Assembly: GCA_022509165.1 (NCBI GenBank)
Contig: JAFLTT010000005.1
Coordinates: 124,001 to 188,000, forward strand
DNA: 64,000 bases
Reading direction: 5' to 3'
DNA from: Muribaculaceae bacterium
GTDB lineage: Bacteria > Bacteroidota > Bacteroidia > Bacteroidales > Muribaculaceae
Shown here: piece by piece, positions 19,027-28,089 of the stretch
How positions within the stretch are numbered: the first letter of the stretch is position 1
How the letters are laid out: every line of letters begins with the position of its first letter
The notes under the pieces: model-generated
The model's input: the letters and a program-made list of their open reading frames with translations, nothing else
The model's database searches: none
What the model was told of the DNA's origin: nothing
Program-made: the position numbers and the translations under genes

Positions 19027-19473
19027 TTATTTGTTTCTCTCCCTGATTTCTTTCTTCGTCTGGGAATAAATCATCCATGATGCCACAATCTGAATCAAGG
19101 CACCCACAAGAGTAAACATTATGGTGTTTTGCAGCACAGCGAGAGCACCGGCATAAGGGCCGAGCCTATGTTGCCCGATAAACCAGAATGCAGTAGCCAG
19201 GCCAAAAGAGATTCCGGCCCAGAATTCCATTCTTCTGAGACGCTTTAGCCGTGGGGAATCCATAGGGTCGGAAATATCCACTATTCTTGCCATGAGATAG
19301 ATGATGGTACCGGCCAGATAAATCCAGCGGAACACATTCAGATATTCCATGCTTGCAGGGCTTGTAAAAGGCCCAACAAGTGCCACACAGATTAAGATCA
19401 GGCCAAATGTGGCTGTGGTTTCCACTTGCTTCCTTCTCTTTTCCAGAGACGCGCCTGTCAGTTTTGCAGTCAT
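19027..19473 (-). CDS. Conserved hypothetical membrane protein
   Basis: A 148-residue protein with four predicted membrane segments (about residues 22-38, 48-64, 86-102 and 113-135) between charged ends, and no motif I recognise. It lies between the ftsB-like gene (29 bases upstream) and coaX (52 bases downstream) on the same strand. Position suggests a conserved envelope function; nothing more can be said. Confidence 0.65.
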   Translation of the reverse strand: MTAKLTGASLEKRRKQVETTATFGLILICVALVGPFTSPASMEYLNVFRWIYLAGTIIYLMARIVDISDPMDSPRLKRLRRMEFWAGISFGLATAFWFIGQHRLGPYAGALAVLQNTIMFTLVGALIQIVASWMIYSQTKKEIRERNK

Positions 19474-19502
19474 TGTCAGGTTAGATTATGGGGTTAAGGG
19501 GA

Positions 19503-19808
19503 TTATTTAAGTATATACACATCTTCGTTAGGCCGCTGCATATGGAATCGTTCCCGGGCGAGGTGCTCCAGGTCTTGAGAGTCGTGCAGGATTGCCTCAC
19601 GTTGACGTCGGTAATAAGCTGCAGAATCTCTACATTCCTTGATTTCGAGCGAAAGACGGTTTATCTCCTTTTCATATTTCATATTTAGAGCCAGAGAGGT
19701 CTCATCATTGAAAAAAAGGATCATCACCACCAGTGTGCCGATTAAAATCAATGGAAGATGTGATTTCCTGCGTATCCAAAAATTTAAATTCTTGATTTTA
19801 GCACTCAC
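19503..19808 (-). CDS. FtsB/DivIC-family septum protein
   Basis: A 101-residue bitopic protein: short cytosolic N-terminus, one membrane span (about residues 18-36), then a periplasmic coiled coil (KEINRLSLEIKECRDSAAYY) and the typical DLEHLARERFHM segment of septum formation initiators. FtsB binds FtsL and FtsQ and helps activate septal peptidoglycan synthesis. Length and layout fit the family. Confidence 0.88.
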   Translation of the reverse strand: MSAKIKNLNFWIRRKSHLPLILIGTLVVMILFFNDETSLALNMKYEKEINRLSLEIKECRDSAAYYRRQREAILHDSQDLEHLARERFHMQRPNEDVYILK

Positions 19809-19860
19809 GGATAGCCAAAAATATATTTTGGCAAAATTAATTATAATCCCTCAATCAGTC

Positions 19861-19888
19861 AAAAAATAAAAGCCGGCTTTCACCGGCT
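19861..19888 (-). terminator. Rho-independent terminator of the sigma factor gene
   Basis: On the minus strand AGCCGG (19888-19883), a six-base loop and CCGGCT (19876-19871) are followed by TTTATTTTTT. It lies 58 bases beyond the stop of the ECF sigma factor gene and just before the ftsB-like gene. Confidence 0.8.
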
Positions 19889-19945
19889 CATTAATTTGAA
19901 TGTCTTAATGAAATTTCTTAAAGAAGTTTTGAGTTGATGAGAGAG

Positions 19946-20452
19946 TTACTGATAATCTTTAAGAATTTCGCGAAGTCTCTTGCGTGTAAAGAAAATACGG
20001 CTCTTTACTGTGCCAAGGGGCATCGACAGACGTTCAGCAATCTCCTCATATTTATAACCCGCAACATGCATGTTAAACGGTTCACTAAAATCTTTTGGAA
20101 ACTTAGCGATAATTGAGGAGATTTCACTTACGGCAAAGGCTCCGTCGGGTGTCTCCAGACCGGAGTCTTGCTTCAGGTTGAGGTGATAAAGATCGGCTGT
20201 GGAATCCACCATGGTGTTCTCGCGTACATTTTTACGATAGTTGTTGATAAAAATGTTGCGCATGATTGTCAGCATCCACCCTTTTAGATTGGCGTTGTCT
20301 ACAAACTTGTCTTCGTTGTTAAGCGCCTTTAAGGTAGTGTCTTGCACCAGATCATGTGCCGCGTCGTTGTCCATTGTGAGCTTCAACGCAAACGATCTTA
20401 AATTAGCCTGCATCCCAAGAACAGAATTGATGAATGGGGATTGTTGGCTCAT
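19946..20452 (-). CDS. ECF-type sigma-70 family RNA polymerase sigma factor
   Basis: A 168-residue sigma factor with only regions 2 and 4. Region 2 has AHDLVQDTTLKAL and GWMLTIMRNIFINNYRK; region 4 has YKYEEIAERLSMPLGTVKSRIFFTRKRLREIL with a helix-turn-helix. No anti-sigma gene is adjacent, which fits stand-alone ECF factors of the Bacteroidales. A TACATTTG -7-like element lies upstream. The regulon is unknown. Confidence 0.9.
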   Translation of the reverse strand: MSQQSPFINSVLGMQANLRSFALKLTMDNDAAHDLVQDTTLKALNNEDKFVDNANLKGWMLTIMRNIFINNYRKNVRENTMVDSTADLYHLNLKQDSGLETPDGAFAVSEISSIIAKFPKDFSEPFNMHVAGYKYEEIAERLSMPLGTVKSRIFFTRKRLREILKDYQ

Positions 20453-20544
20453 AGGGTTGTGATTAGTTGGTTTTCGTGAGCAAATGTAAGTAAATTTTCT
20501 TAACGAAAAAATTTTTGCAAAGAAAAATTTCTAACAAATTGCTA

Positions 20545-21699
20545 TTATTTAAATAATTGAGGTGCAAATTCTGTGAGATAAATGCGCCAATTTTTCCAAA
20601 TATGGCCCTCAGGGGTTTCAACATACACATATGGATAACCTTCTTTATCAAGCAATTCCCTATATTGTTTGTTGTCTTCATATAAGAAATCATCACTCCC
20701 TATTGCAATCCAATATAGCTTGGGATTTTTTTCAAACTGAGTGCGTAATTTTCCATCAAAATCCTGAAATACCGGTGAGGTGGATCCTTCAGGCGGAAAT
20801 ATAGCTGCCGAAAAAAGTCCTACATAATCAAAGAGGTCGGGATACTGCTTTGAAATATGTAATGAATGAAATCCTCCCATCGACAAGCCTGCGATAGCCC
20901 TGTGGGCTTTGTCAGTTTTTGTGCGATAGTGTGAATCCACATAATTCACCACATCAGGAAATGCCTGTTCAAATTCTCCGCGGTTCATTCTCGACACATC
21001 AAACCCGGGGGTTACAAGTCCCTCTGCTGATTCGCCGGGGGCTGCTGTCTGAGTGGCGTTACCGTTGGTCATTACCACTATCATTGGTTCTGCCTTACCT
21101 TCGGCAATCAGGTTGTCGAGAATCTGGGCAGTTCTGCCAAGGGCAATCCATGCTTCCTCATCACCTCCGGCTCCATGAAGCAAATAAAATACCGGATAAT
21201 TCTCATTGCTGTCTTCATAGCCCGGGGGTGTATAGATAGTCATGCGTCTTTTAGCACCAAGTCCTTCACTGTCATACCACACTCTCGATACGGTGCCGTG
21301 GGGAACGTCGTTTACACGGTAATTGTGTGCTCTGCTGCCTTCTTCATCAATAAGGAAAATATTGGTGACAGTGGCCACATCGCGGTTCATGTATACATTG
21401 TTTGGGTCCAACACTCTCACTCCGTCCACATCAAAAGCATACATATATAGTTCCGGAGCAAGTACCGGTGTGGTCCATGACCAGAGTCCGTTTTCATCCT
21501 TTGACATTACTGCAGGAGCTCCCAAAAAATCTCCTGTTACCTTCACTTCTTCAGCCTTTGGAGCAAAAAGATTAAAGGTGACAGAATTATCAGTATTGAT
21601 TACAGGAGATTTCACTTCAGAGGCATTCCTTAAGGCCTGTTGTGCATATACCGGTGATAAGGCTGTTGCCACCAGTAATGCGACTAAGAGTTTTTTCAT
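20545..21699 (-). CDS. Exported CE1-type esterase with N-terminal immunoglobulin-like domain
   Basis: A 384-residue exported alpha/beta hydrolase. A signal peptide (about 1-19, cleaved after VYAQ) is followed by an E-set/CBM48-like domain (to about 115; VTFNLFAPKAEEVKVTGDF) and an esterase-D-like hydrolase with nucleophile elbow GLSMGG and a C-terminal EGHIWKNW carrying the histidine. Relatives include feruloyl and acetyl-xylan esterases of polysaccharide-degrading Bacteroidota. No glycan-utilisation genes are adjacent, so the substrate is unknown. Confidence 0.9.
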   Translation of the reverse strand: MKKLLVALLVATALSPVYAQQALRNASEVKSPVINTDNSVTFNLFAPKAEEVKVTGDFLGAPAVMSKDENGLWSWTTPVLAPELYMYAFDVDGVRVLDPNNVYMNRDVATVTNIFLIDEEGSRAHNYRVNDVPHGTVSRVWYDSEGLGAKRRMTIYTPPGYEDSNENYPVFYLLHGAGGDEEAWIALGRTAQILDNLIAEGKAEPMIVVMTNGNATQTAAPGESAEGLVTPGFDVSRMNRGEFEQAFPDVVNYVDSHYRTKTDKAHRAIAGLSMGGFHSLHISKQYPDLFDYVGLFSAAIFPPEGSTSPVFQDFDGKLRTQFEKNPKLYWIAIGSDDFLYEDNKQYRELLDKEGYPYVYVETPEGHIWKNWRIYLTEFAPQLFK

Positions 21700-21757
21700 A
21701 GTTAAGTGTATTTAGTGGAAAAAGAGTATTTAGGGAAAAAAACTTAGAAAATAGCCT

Positions 21758-22711
21758 TCAAAGTGAACGAAGCATTCTCCAAAGCACAGTTTGAGCAGAA
21801 ATTTCACGGTTGGCTGCCTCGGGAATCACGATGCTCTTTTCACTTTCTATCACATCATCGCTTACAATCATGTTACGACGCACCGGGAGACAATGCATGA
21901 AGAAGGCATCGTCTGTAAGTGCCATAGAGCGAGTATCCACTGTCCAGTTTCTGTCAGTGTTGAGCACTTTACCATAATTAGGGTCGGTATAAGCCGACCA
22001 GTTCTTAGCGTAAATGAAGTCAGCGCCCTTGAAAGCCTTCTCACGGTCGTATTCTACTTTTGCCTTGCCTACAAATTTTGGATCAAGTTCATATCCCTCC
22101 GGATGTGTGATAACAAAATCATAATCTGTGGCATTCATCCATTCTGCAAAAGAATTGGCCACCGCCTGGGGCAAAGCTTTGGGATGAGGGGCCCATGTAA
22201 GTACCACTTTAGGTTTCTCCTTAGTTTTGAATTCCTCGATAGTGATAAGGTCGGCAAAACTCTGCAGAGGGTGACGTGTAGCGGCCTCCATGCTGAAAAC
22301 CGGACGACCGGAATATTTTATGAATTGATTGAGCACTTTCTCCTCGTAATCGGATTTTTTATCGGTTAAGCCGGCAAAAGATCTCACCCCGATAATGTCG
22401 CAATAAGATCCCATCACGGGAATGGCTTCCAATAAATGTTCAGCCTTATCTCCGTCCATCACCACTCCCCTTTCAGTTTCAAGTTTCCAGGCTCCCTGAT
22501 TCACATCCAGCACCATTACATTCATGCCGAGATTCATGGCTGCCTTCTGGGTGGACAAACGGGTCCTCAACGAAGAATTAAAGAAAATCATCAGCAGCGT
22601 CTTGTTCTTTCCCAAATGGGTAAAGGCATACCGGTCTTTCTTTATTTCAAAAGCATCGTGCAATGCCTCATTTAAAGGGCCTATATCTTTTACATTAGTG
22701 AATTGTTTCAT
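21758..22711 (-). CDS. argF': N-succinylornithine/N-acetylornithine carbamoyltransferase
   Basis: A 317-residue transcarbamylase of the Bacteroides type, which uses N-succinyl-L-ornithine rather than ornithine. The carbamoyl-phosphate loop is NSSLRTRLSTQ (about 45-55); the 70s-90s region, NQGAWKLETERG and MDGDKAEHLLEAIPVMG, matches B. fragilis SOTCase; HCLPVRRN is near 273-280. Residue 90 is alanine where I recall proline in B. fragilis and glutamate in acetylornithine enzymes, so acyl preference is not settled by sequence. It overlaps argD by four bases. Confidence 0.93.
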   Translation of the reverse strand: MKQFTNVKDIGPLNEALHDAFEIKKDRYAFTHLGKNKTLLMIFFNSSLRTRLSTQKAAMNLGMNVMVLDVNQGAWKLETERGVVMDGDKAEHLLEAIPVMGSYCDIIGVRSFAGLTDKKSDYEEKVLNQFIKYSGRPVFSMEAATRHPLQSFADLITIEEFKTKEKPKVVLTWAPHPKALPQAVANSFAEWMNATDYDFVITHPEGYELDPKFVGKAKVEYDREKAFKGADFIYAKNWSAYTDPNYGKVLNTDRNWTVDTRSMALTDDAFFMHCLPVRRNMIVSDDVIESEKSIVIPEAANREISAQTVLWRMLRSL

Positions 22712-23835
22712 TTTAAGCTTTTTTTAAGGGCTTCCAAAAAGATGTCGGCCTGGTTTTTTGAAAGTGTGAGAGCCGGTAGAAGTCTCACGGTTCGTTCACC
22801 GGCTCCTCCGGTGAAAATATGATGGTCGAAAAGAAGTTTTTTCCTTAAGTCGGCACCGGAGAGGCCTTTCACTTCAAATCCAATCATGAGTCCACACCCT
22901 CTCACATCCTCAATTTCCGGTATCTTTTTCAATTCCTCTATAAGGTATTTACCTGTTTCTTCAGCATTTTGCACGAGATTTTCTGACTCAATCACGTCAA
23001 GTACTGCTAAAGCCGCAGCACAACCCAGATGATTGCCGCCGAAAGTGGTGCCGAGCATTCCTTTCCGAGCCTCTATATCGGGCGAAATCAAAACTGCTGC
23101 AAAAGGATAACCATTGGCAATACCTTTAGCCGATGTAATAATATCAGGCTTTACCCCTGCATGCTGGTGTGCAAAGAATTTTCCTGTGCGTCCGTATCCG
23201 GATTGTATCTCATCCAGAATAAGCAAAGTGCCGGTGGCTTTACATTCTTTTTCCAGTGCTTTGAGAAACTGAGAGGAAGGAGCATGAATTCCCGACACTC
23301 CCTGGATACCCTCTATGATTACTGCAGCATATTCTTTGGTCGAAAGTTCTTTGATTGTTGCCTCAATATCATTCAAAGGCACAAATGTCACATTATCTGT
23401 CTTATTGAAAGGGGATTGTATTTTCGGATTGTCCGTTGCAGCCACTGCCCCCGATGTGCGTCCGTGAAAAGCCTTTCCAAAAGCCAGGATCTTTTTTCGT
23501 CCGGTAGTAAAAGATGCCAGTTTTATGGCATTTTCATTAGCCTCGGCTCCTGAGTTACAAAGAAAGAGAGAATAATCTTCATAGCCCGAGGCCTTACCAA
23601 GTCGTTGTGCAAGTTCCTCTTGTAGACTGTTTTTTACTGAATTGGAATAAAAAGCCAGTTGTCCTACCTGATCACACACAGCCTTTACATATTTTGGATG
23701 AGAATGGCCTATGGAAATAACAGCATGTCCGCCATAAAGGTCGAGATATTCCTCACCATCAGCTGTATATACATAAGAGCCGGATCCTTTCACTGGCTCG
23801 ATATCAAAGAGACTATAGACGTCGAATAATTTCAT
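22708..23835 (-). CDS. argD: Acetyl/succinylornithine aminotransferase
   Basis: A 375-residue class III PLP aminotransferase that converts the acyl-glutamate semialdehyde to acyl-ornithine. NSGAEANENAIKLA, the LILDEIQSGYGRTG segment with the PLP aspartate, and the Schiff-base lysine in TSAKGIANG are clear. In the leftward arg operon it follows argC by 48 bases. Given the succinyl-type carbamoyltransferase next to it, the likely substrate is the succinylated form. Confidence 0.94.
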   Translation of the reverse strand: MKLFDVYSLFDIEPVKGSGSYVYTADGEEYLDLYGGHAVISIGHSHPKYVKAVCDQVGQLAFYSNSVKNSLQEELAQRLGKASGYEDYSLFLCNSGAEANENAIKLASFTTGRKKILAFGKAFHGRTSGAVAATDNPKIQSPFNKTDNVTFVPLNDIEATIKELSTKEYAAVIIEGIQGVSGIHAPSSQFLKALEKECKATGTLLILDEIQSGYGRTGKFFAHQHAGVKPDIITSAKGIANGYPFAAVLISPDIEARKGMLGTTFGGNHLGCAAALAVLDVIESENLVQNAEETGKYLIEELKKIPEIEDVRGCGLMIGFEVKGLSGADLRKKLLFDHHIFTGGAGERTVRLLPALTLSKNQADIFLEALKKSLK

Positions 23836-23883
23836 TTCAAAAAATTTATTCGCTACTTGAGCGGTAATTTTTCACAAATCTTC

Positions 23884-24852
23884 TTAAAATGCAGAGGGCT
23901 TTAGTCGCAGACCGGTGGTCTGGTCTATATCAAACAGAATATTCATGTTTTGCACAGCCTGACCTGATGCTCCTTTAAGAAGGTTATCTTCTGCACAAGT
24001 TATAAGCAACTTACCGTCGTGCACTACCACATTGATAATGGCTTTGTTAGTATTCACCGCCTGCTTCAGGTCTACCGGAGCATCACTCACCACTACAAAG
24101 GGGGCATTGCTATAAAATTTCTTATATATCTCACTCACCTCTTCCTGAGAAAGATTGCAATCCAGAGTGGTCACCGAATATATACCCCTGGGGAAATCAC
24201 CTCTTACAGGAATGAAATTCAATCTTGAAGAAAATCCCGGCTGCTCCTTTGATAGAGTCATAGTGATCTCTTTCAGATGCTGATGAGTGAAAGGCTTATA
24301 GACCGACACATTGTCGTTGCGCCAACTGAAATGCGTGGTTGCACTCGGTTTCACCCCGGCACCGGTTGATCCGGTAATGGCTGTAATGTTTATATCTCCT
24401 TTATCAGGCAGCAGTCCGGCTGCTGCAAGTGGCAAAAGACTCAGCTGGATGGCGGTGGCGAAACAGCCCGGGTTGGCTATTGAGTCAGCATTCTTTATTC
24501 TGGAAAGGTTCACTTCCGGGAGGCCGTATACATATCCTTCGCTCTCATCACGGAAATCCTGAGCCAGATCAATTACCTTAAGATTGTCAGGTCGCCTGTT
24601 GTTTTCCCAGAATTTTTTGCTGTCACCGTGTGCTGTGCATAAGAAAAGCAAGTCGATATCTTCCAGAGGATGAGTGTCGGAAAATACCAGGTCGGTTTCT
24701 CCCAGAAGACCGCCATGCACATCTGTAATCTTTTTGCCGGCATTGCTGGTGGAATGTACAAACTTTATCTCCACCTCCGGATGATTTATCAGAATTCTCA
24801 ATAATTCACCGGCAGTGTATCCGGCGCCTCCTATAATACCGATTTTTTTCAT
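23884..24852 (-). CDS. argC: N-acyl-gamma-glutamyl-phosphate reductase
   Basis: ArgC (322 residues) reduces acyl-glutamyl phosphate to the semialdehyde with NADPH. The dinucleotide fold begins GIIGGAGYTAGELLRIL (about 4-20) and the catalytic cysteine lies in ANPGCFATAIQL near residue 129. It overlaps the end of argG by four bases (ATGA). Confidence 0.95.
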   Translation of the reverse strand: MKKIGIIGGAGYTAGELLRILINHPEVEIKFVHSTSNAGKKITDVHGGLLGETDLVFSDTHPLEDIDLLFLCTAHGDSKKFWENNRRPDNLKVIDLAQDFRDESEGYVYGLPEVNLSRIKNADSIANPGCFATAIQLSLLPLAAAGLLPDKGDINITAITGSTGAGVKPSATTHFSWRNDNVSVYKPFTHQHLKEITMTLSKEQPGFSSRLNFIPVRGDFPRGIYSVTTLDCNLSQEEVSEIYKKFYSNAPFVVVSDAPVDLKQAVNTNKAIINVVVHDGKLLITCAEDNLLKGASGQAVQNMNILFDIDQTTGLRLKPSAF

Positions 24853-26072
24853 TCCCCCAGATCACTTTTTCCGTTCTTCTTCTGATTATTGTGATAAATC
24901 TTCATAGGAATGGAAAGTATGGTTGTGAATCCTTTCACGTCATCTGCAGTCCACGCCTTATTTATTTCACCATATTCGCCGAAGTCGGTTTTCATAAGGT
25001 CGAAAGGAGAATCTACTCCCACCAAAGTATATGATAAAGGTCTAAGTTTTATTTCCACAGTACCGGTTACATTTCTTTGAGAGCTTTCGAGCATCTTCTC
25101 GATATCACGCATCACCGGCTCAAGATACTGGGCTTCATGCAGGAACATTCCATACCAGGTACCGAGTTGATCTTTCCAGTATTGCTGCCATTTTGTCAGA
25201 GTATGTTTTTCGAGCATCTTGTGTGCTGCGATAATAAGGATTGGTGCGGCAGCTTCAAAACCTACTCTTCCCTTGATACCTATAATGGTGTCACCTATAT
25301 GCATGTCACGGCCAATACCGAATTTCGATCCTATTTTTTCAATTTCCCGTATGGCATCTACCTTATTATCGAATTCTTTACCGTTTACTTTCACCACTTC
25401 TCCCTTGTCGAAAGTAATCTTCAAGGTCTCAGGTTCTGTCTGAGTCACTTGTGAAGGATAAGCCTCATCGGGAAGCGTGAGTTCCGATTTCAGAGTTTCC
25501 TTTCCTCCTACCGAAGTACCCCACAGACCCTTGTTGATAGAATATTCCATCTTCTTGAAATCGGCCTCGTATCCATGTTTCTTGAGATAGTCTATTTCAT
25601 ATTCACGGGTGAGTGTAAGGTCGCGTGTGGGAGTGATGATTTCAATATCCGGAGCCATAATCTGGAAGGTAAGGTCGAATCTTACCTGATCGTTGCCGGC
25701 TCCCGTAGAACCGTGTGCTATTGCGTCGGCTCCAATTTTTTTTGCATAATCTATAGTGGCTAATGCCTGGAAAATTCTTTCTGAACTTACCGAAATAGGA
25801 TATGTGCCATTGCGGAGCACATTGCCGGCAATCATATATTTAATACTGCGGTTGTAGTAATCATCGGTCACATCAAGAGTAGCGTGTGAGGCTGCCCCAA
25901 GTTTCTTTGATTTTTCTGCTATTGCCTCAAGTTCCTCTTCTGAAAATCCGCCGGTATTGGCGATGGCTGTGTGTACTTCATAACCCAGATCTTCCGACAG
26001 ATACTTTACAGCAAATGAAGTGTCGAGACCTCCGGAGAAGGCCAACACTACTTTTTTCTTTTTCTCATCCAT
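24849..26072 (-). CDS. argG: Argininosuccinate synthase
   Basis: A 407-residue ATP pyrophosphatase that joins citrulline and aspartate. The PP-loop FSGGLDTSFAVKYL (about residues 13-26), GSTGAGNDQVRFDL and GRDMHIGD regions are typical. It is 67 bases downstream of the GNAT gene on the same strand, and that gap contains a GTGCAC-GGAAAA-GTGCAC palindrome. Confidence 0.95.
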   Translation of the reverse strand: MDEKKKKVVLAFSGGLDTSFAVKYLSEDLGYEVHTAIANTGGFSEEELEAIAEKSKKLGAASHATLDVTDDYYNRSIKYMIAGNVLRNGTYPISVSSERIFQALATIDYAKKIGADAIAHGSTGAGNDQVRFDLTFQIMAPDIEIITPTRDLTLTREYEIDYLKKHGYEADFKKMEYSINKGLWGTSVGGKETLKSELTLPDEAYPSQVTQTEPETLKITFDKGEVVKVNGKEFDNKVDAIREIEKIGSKFGIGRDMHIGDTIIGIKGRVGFEAAAPILIIAAHKMLEKHTLTKWQQYWKDQLGTWYGMFLHEAQYLEPVMRDIEKMLESSQRNVTGTVEIKLRPLSYTLVGVDSPFDLMKTDFGEYGEINKAWTADDVKGFTTILSIPMKIYHNNQKKNGKSDLGE

Positions 26073-26086
26073 TATAATTACGGTTG

Positions 26087-26104
26087 GTGCACGGAAAAGT
26101 GCAC
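26087..26104. promoter_or_regulatory. Short palindrome in the GNAT-argG gap
   Basis: GTGCAC at 26087-26092 and again at 26099-26104, separated by GGAAAA; each hexamer is itself palindromic, so the pair can form a 6-base hairpin or bind a dimeric protein. It sits 15 bases before the argG start. A regulatory role is only inferred. Confidence 0.3.
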
Positions 26105-26139
26105 AGTAAAAAATTCCCTAAAAAATTGAAAGGCCTGAA

Positions 26140-26754
26140 TTATTTAGACTTTCTGGCCAATTTGTCAAGCAGTTTCGACCACGCCGACTTTCTTTTTTCT
26201 TCGGTATCCACCAAAGATTGCTGAGGGTCGAATAGCATCCCGGTGCAAAGACACATTCGTCGGTTGTTTCTTTGCAATATGTCATAGTTACGACACCCCT
26301 GGCATCCCTCCCAGAACTCATTATCATCTGTCAGTTCTGAGAAAGTCACCGGGATATAACCCATACGTGAATTCAATTTCATTACCGGGAGTGAAGTGGT
26401 GATGGAGAACAGCTTCGCAAAAGGGAATCGAAGTCGAGCCAGCTGGAATGTTTTCGCCTTGATGGCGCCGGCAAGGCCAAGATGGCGATATTCTGGGTCG
26501 ACAATCAATCCCGAAGTGGCAACATAATCTCCATGACCCCAACTCTCTATGTAGCTGAACCCCACTAATCTTTCTCCATGCAGAGCTACTACACTTTTAC
26601 CACTCATAATCTTCTGGGCGATATATTCGGGAGTACGCTTTGCAATCCCTGTGCCTCTCTGCAATGCCGATTCATAAATCATCTGCACGATCTGCTCGGC
26701 ATATACGGCTTCCTGGGGTTCGGCAAACTTTACATTAATCTCTTTGAGAGTCAT
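26140..26754 (-). CDS. GNAT acyltransferase, probable N-succinyl/acetylglutamate synthase
   Basis: A 204-residue GNAT protein heading the arg operon. The acyl-CoA loop region is VDPEYRHLGLAGAIKAKTF (about residues 87-105). It contains a C-terminal cysteine cluster (CQGCRNYD near 152-159). Bacteroides lacks classical argA, and an arg-linked GNAT protein has been assigned N-succinylglutamate synthase in B. thetaiotaomicron, to my recollection; the position here, directly before argG, supports the same first-step role. A TAACTTTG -7-like box lies upstream (minus strand, 26808-26815). Confidence 0.7.
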   Translation of the reverse strand: MTLKEINVKFAEPQEAVYAEQIVQMIYESALQRGTGIAKRTPEYIAQKIMSGKSVVALHGERLVGFSYIESWGHGDYVATSGLIVDPEYRHLGLAGAIKAKTFQLARLRFPFAKLFSITTSLPVMKLNSRMGYIPVTFSELTDDNEFWEGCQGCRNYDILQRNNRRMCLCTGMLFDPQQSLVDTEEKRKSAWSKLLDKLARKSK

Positions 26755-26842
26755 AATTAAAGTGCGCGAATTGTAGGAATGATTGTTTTTTTTGTTTGAA
26801 AAACGTGCAAAGTTACAAAAAAAAGCTCAAACAGAATCTTTT

Positions 26843-27211
26843 TTACCCAATTCTTTTGCCAAAGGGAAAGAGGGCCAGCAACATCAATTTGAAATTTTCC
26901 ATTCCAAAAGGAATGCCAATCACTGTGATACAATAAAAGAGCCCCCAGCAAAGATGGTTAATGGCTATCGGGAGACCTCCTACAATCCACCAGATCACAT
27001 TCATAATTCCGGCAAGACATCCTGAGGGCCAACCGTCGTTGTGTACATCTGTGCCGAAAGGCCAAAGAGCCACAAGGGCGAGTTTCATGGTCTGCAAACC
27101 GAAAGGTATACCTACTATAGTAACCATGAGAAGAAGGCTTGATATAAAATAACCAACCGCAGATATCAGACCTCCGAAAATCAGCCATATAATATTTAAC
27201 AATATCCTCAT
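26843..27211 (-). CDS. YccF-family membrane protein
   Basis: A 122-residue inner-membrane protein made of two repeats of the YccF domain, each with the IVGIPFG/VIGIPFG motif and an LALWPFG/LALFPFG segment. The function is unknown. It lies between the two arg operons but matches neither in function. A TACATTTG -7-like element lies just upstream on the minus strand. Confidence 0.88.
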   Translation of the reverse strand: MRILLNIIWLIFGGLISAVGYFISSLLLMVTIVGIPFGLQTMKLALVALWPFGTDVHNDGWPSGCLAGIMNVIWWIVGGLPIAINHLCWGLFYCITVIGIPFGMENFKLMLLALFPFGKRIG

Positions 27212-27300
27212 AATTTCCCGTTTTAAATTGCAAATGTAGCAACGTTTAAGGGATTTTGTGTAATTTCGTAAACTATTATTCTCTTGAAATATATTCGCTG

Positions 27301-28083
27301 ATGATTTCGGTATATAAAATTGGTGGAAATGTTATTAATAATCCTGAGGAACTGAAGAAATTTCTACAGGATTTCTCTTCCATTCCCGGTAAAAAAATAC
27401 TTGTGCACGGTGGAGGTAAAGAGGCAACAGAACTTGGGAAGAAAACCGGTCTTGAGGCCAAAATGATCGACGGACGAAGAGTGACTGATGCCGAAACTTT
27501 AAAGCTGGTGACAATGGTATATGCCGGCCTCATTAACAAAAGAATCGTGTCGATGCTCCAGAAATACGGATGCAATGCCGTGGGGCTTACAGGTGCAGAC
27601 GGAAACGTGATTCCGGCACAACGCCGTAACCCCTCTCCAATTGATTTCGGATATGTGGGAGATATAAATCCTGAAAACATCAATACTTCTTTTATATCTT
27701 TGCTATTAGAGAATGGCTATGTGCCGGTATTCTGCGCAATTTGCAGGAATCCGGAGGGCGGTCTTCTTAATTGCAACGCCGATTCCATAGCCAGTGCCGT
27801 GGCTATAGCATGTAGTAATTTAGAGCCCACAAGTCTCATTTACTGCTTTGAGAAGCCCGGGGTGCTTTCAGACGTTGAAGACGACAATTCAGTGATACCT
27901 CTTATCACTCCGGATATGTTCAACAGTCTCGTAGAATCAGGCAAAATTTCAGGTGGTATGATTCCTAAAGTTACAAATGCACTAAAGGGTGTGGAGGCCG
28001 GTATAGGTTCAGTTAGAATATGCAGTTCAAAGGCAATATCGGGCAAGGAGGGTACTACCATACAAAAGGAACGCAAACAATAA
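27301..28083 (+). CDS. argB: N-acyl-L-glutamate kinase
   Basis: A 260-residue amino acid kinase that phosphorylates acetyl- or succinyl-glutamate. The N-terminal YKIGGNVI lysine-glycine motif, ILVHGGGKEATELGKKTGLE and the C-terminal GGMIPKVTNAL are typical. I start at 27301 (MISVYKIGG); the open frame extends 15 codons further upstream without family similarity. It is first of a tight argB-argE-argH operon (gaps of 6 and 4 bases). Confidence 0.94.
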   Translation: MISVYKIGGNVINNPEELKKFLQDFSSIPGKKILVHGGGKEATELGKKTGLEAKMIDGRRVTDAETLKLVTMVYAGLINKRIVSMLQKYGCNAVGLTGADGNVIPAQRRNPSPIDFGYVGDINPENINTSFISLLLENGYVPVFCAICRNPEGGLLNCNADSIASAVAIACSNLEPTSLIYCFEKPGVLSDVEDDNSVIPLITPDMFNSLVESGKISGGMIPKVTNALKGVEAGIGSVRICSSKAISGKEGTTIQKERKQ

Positions 28084-28089
28084 GAAAGA

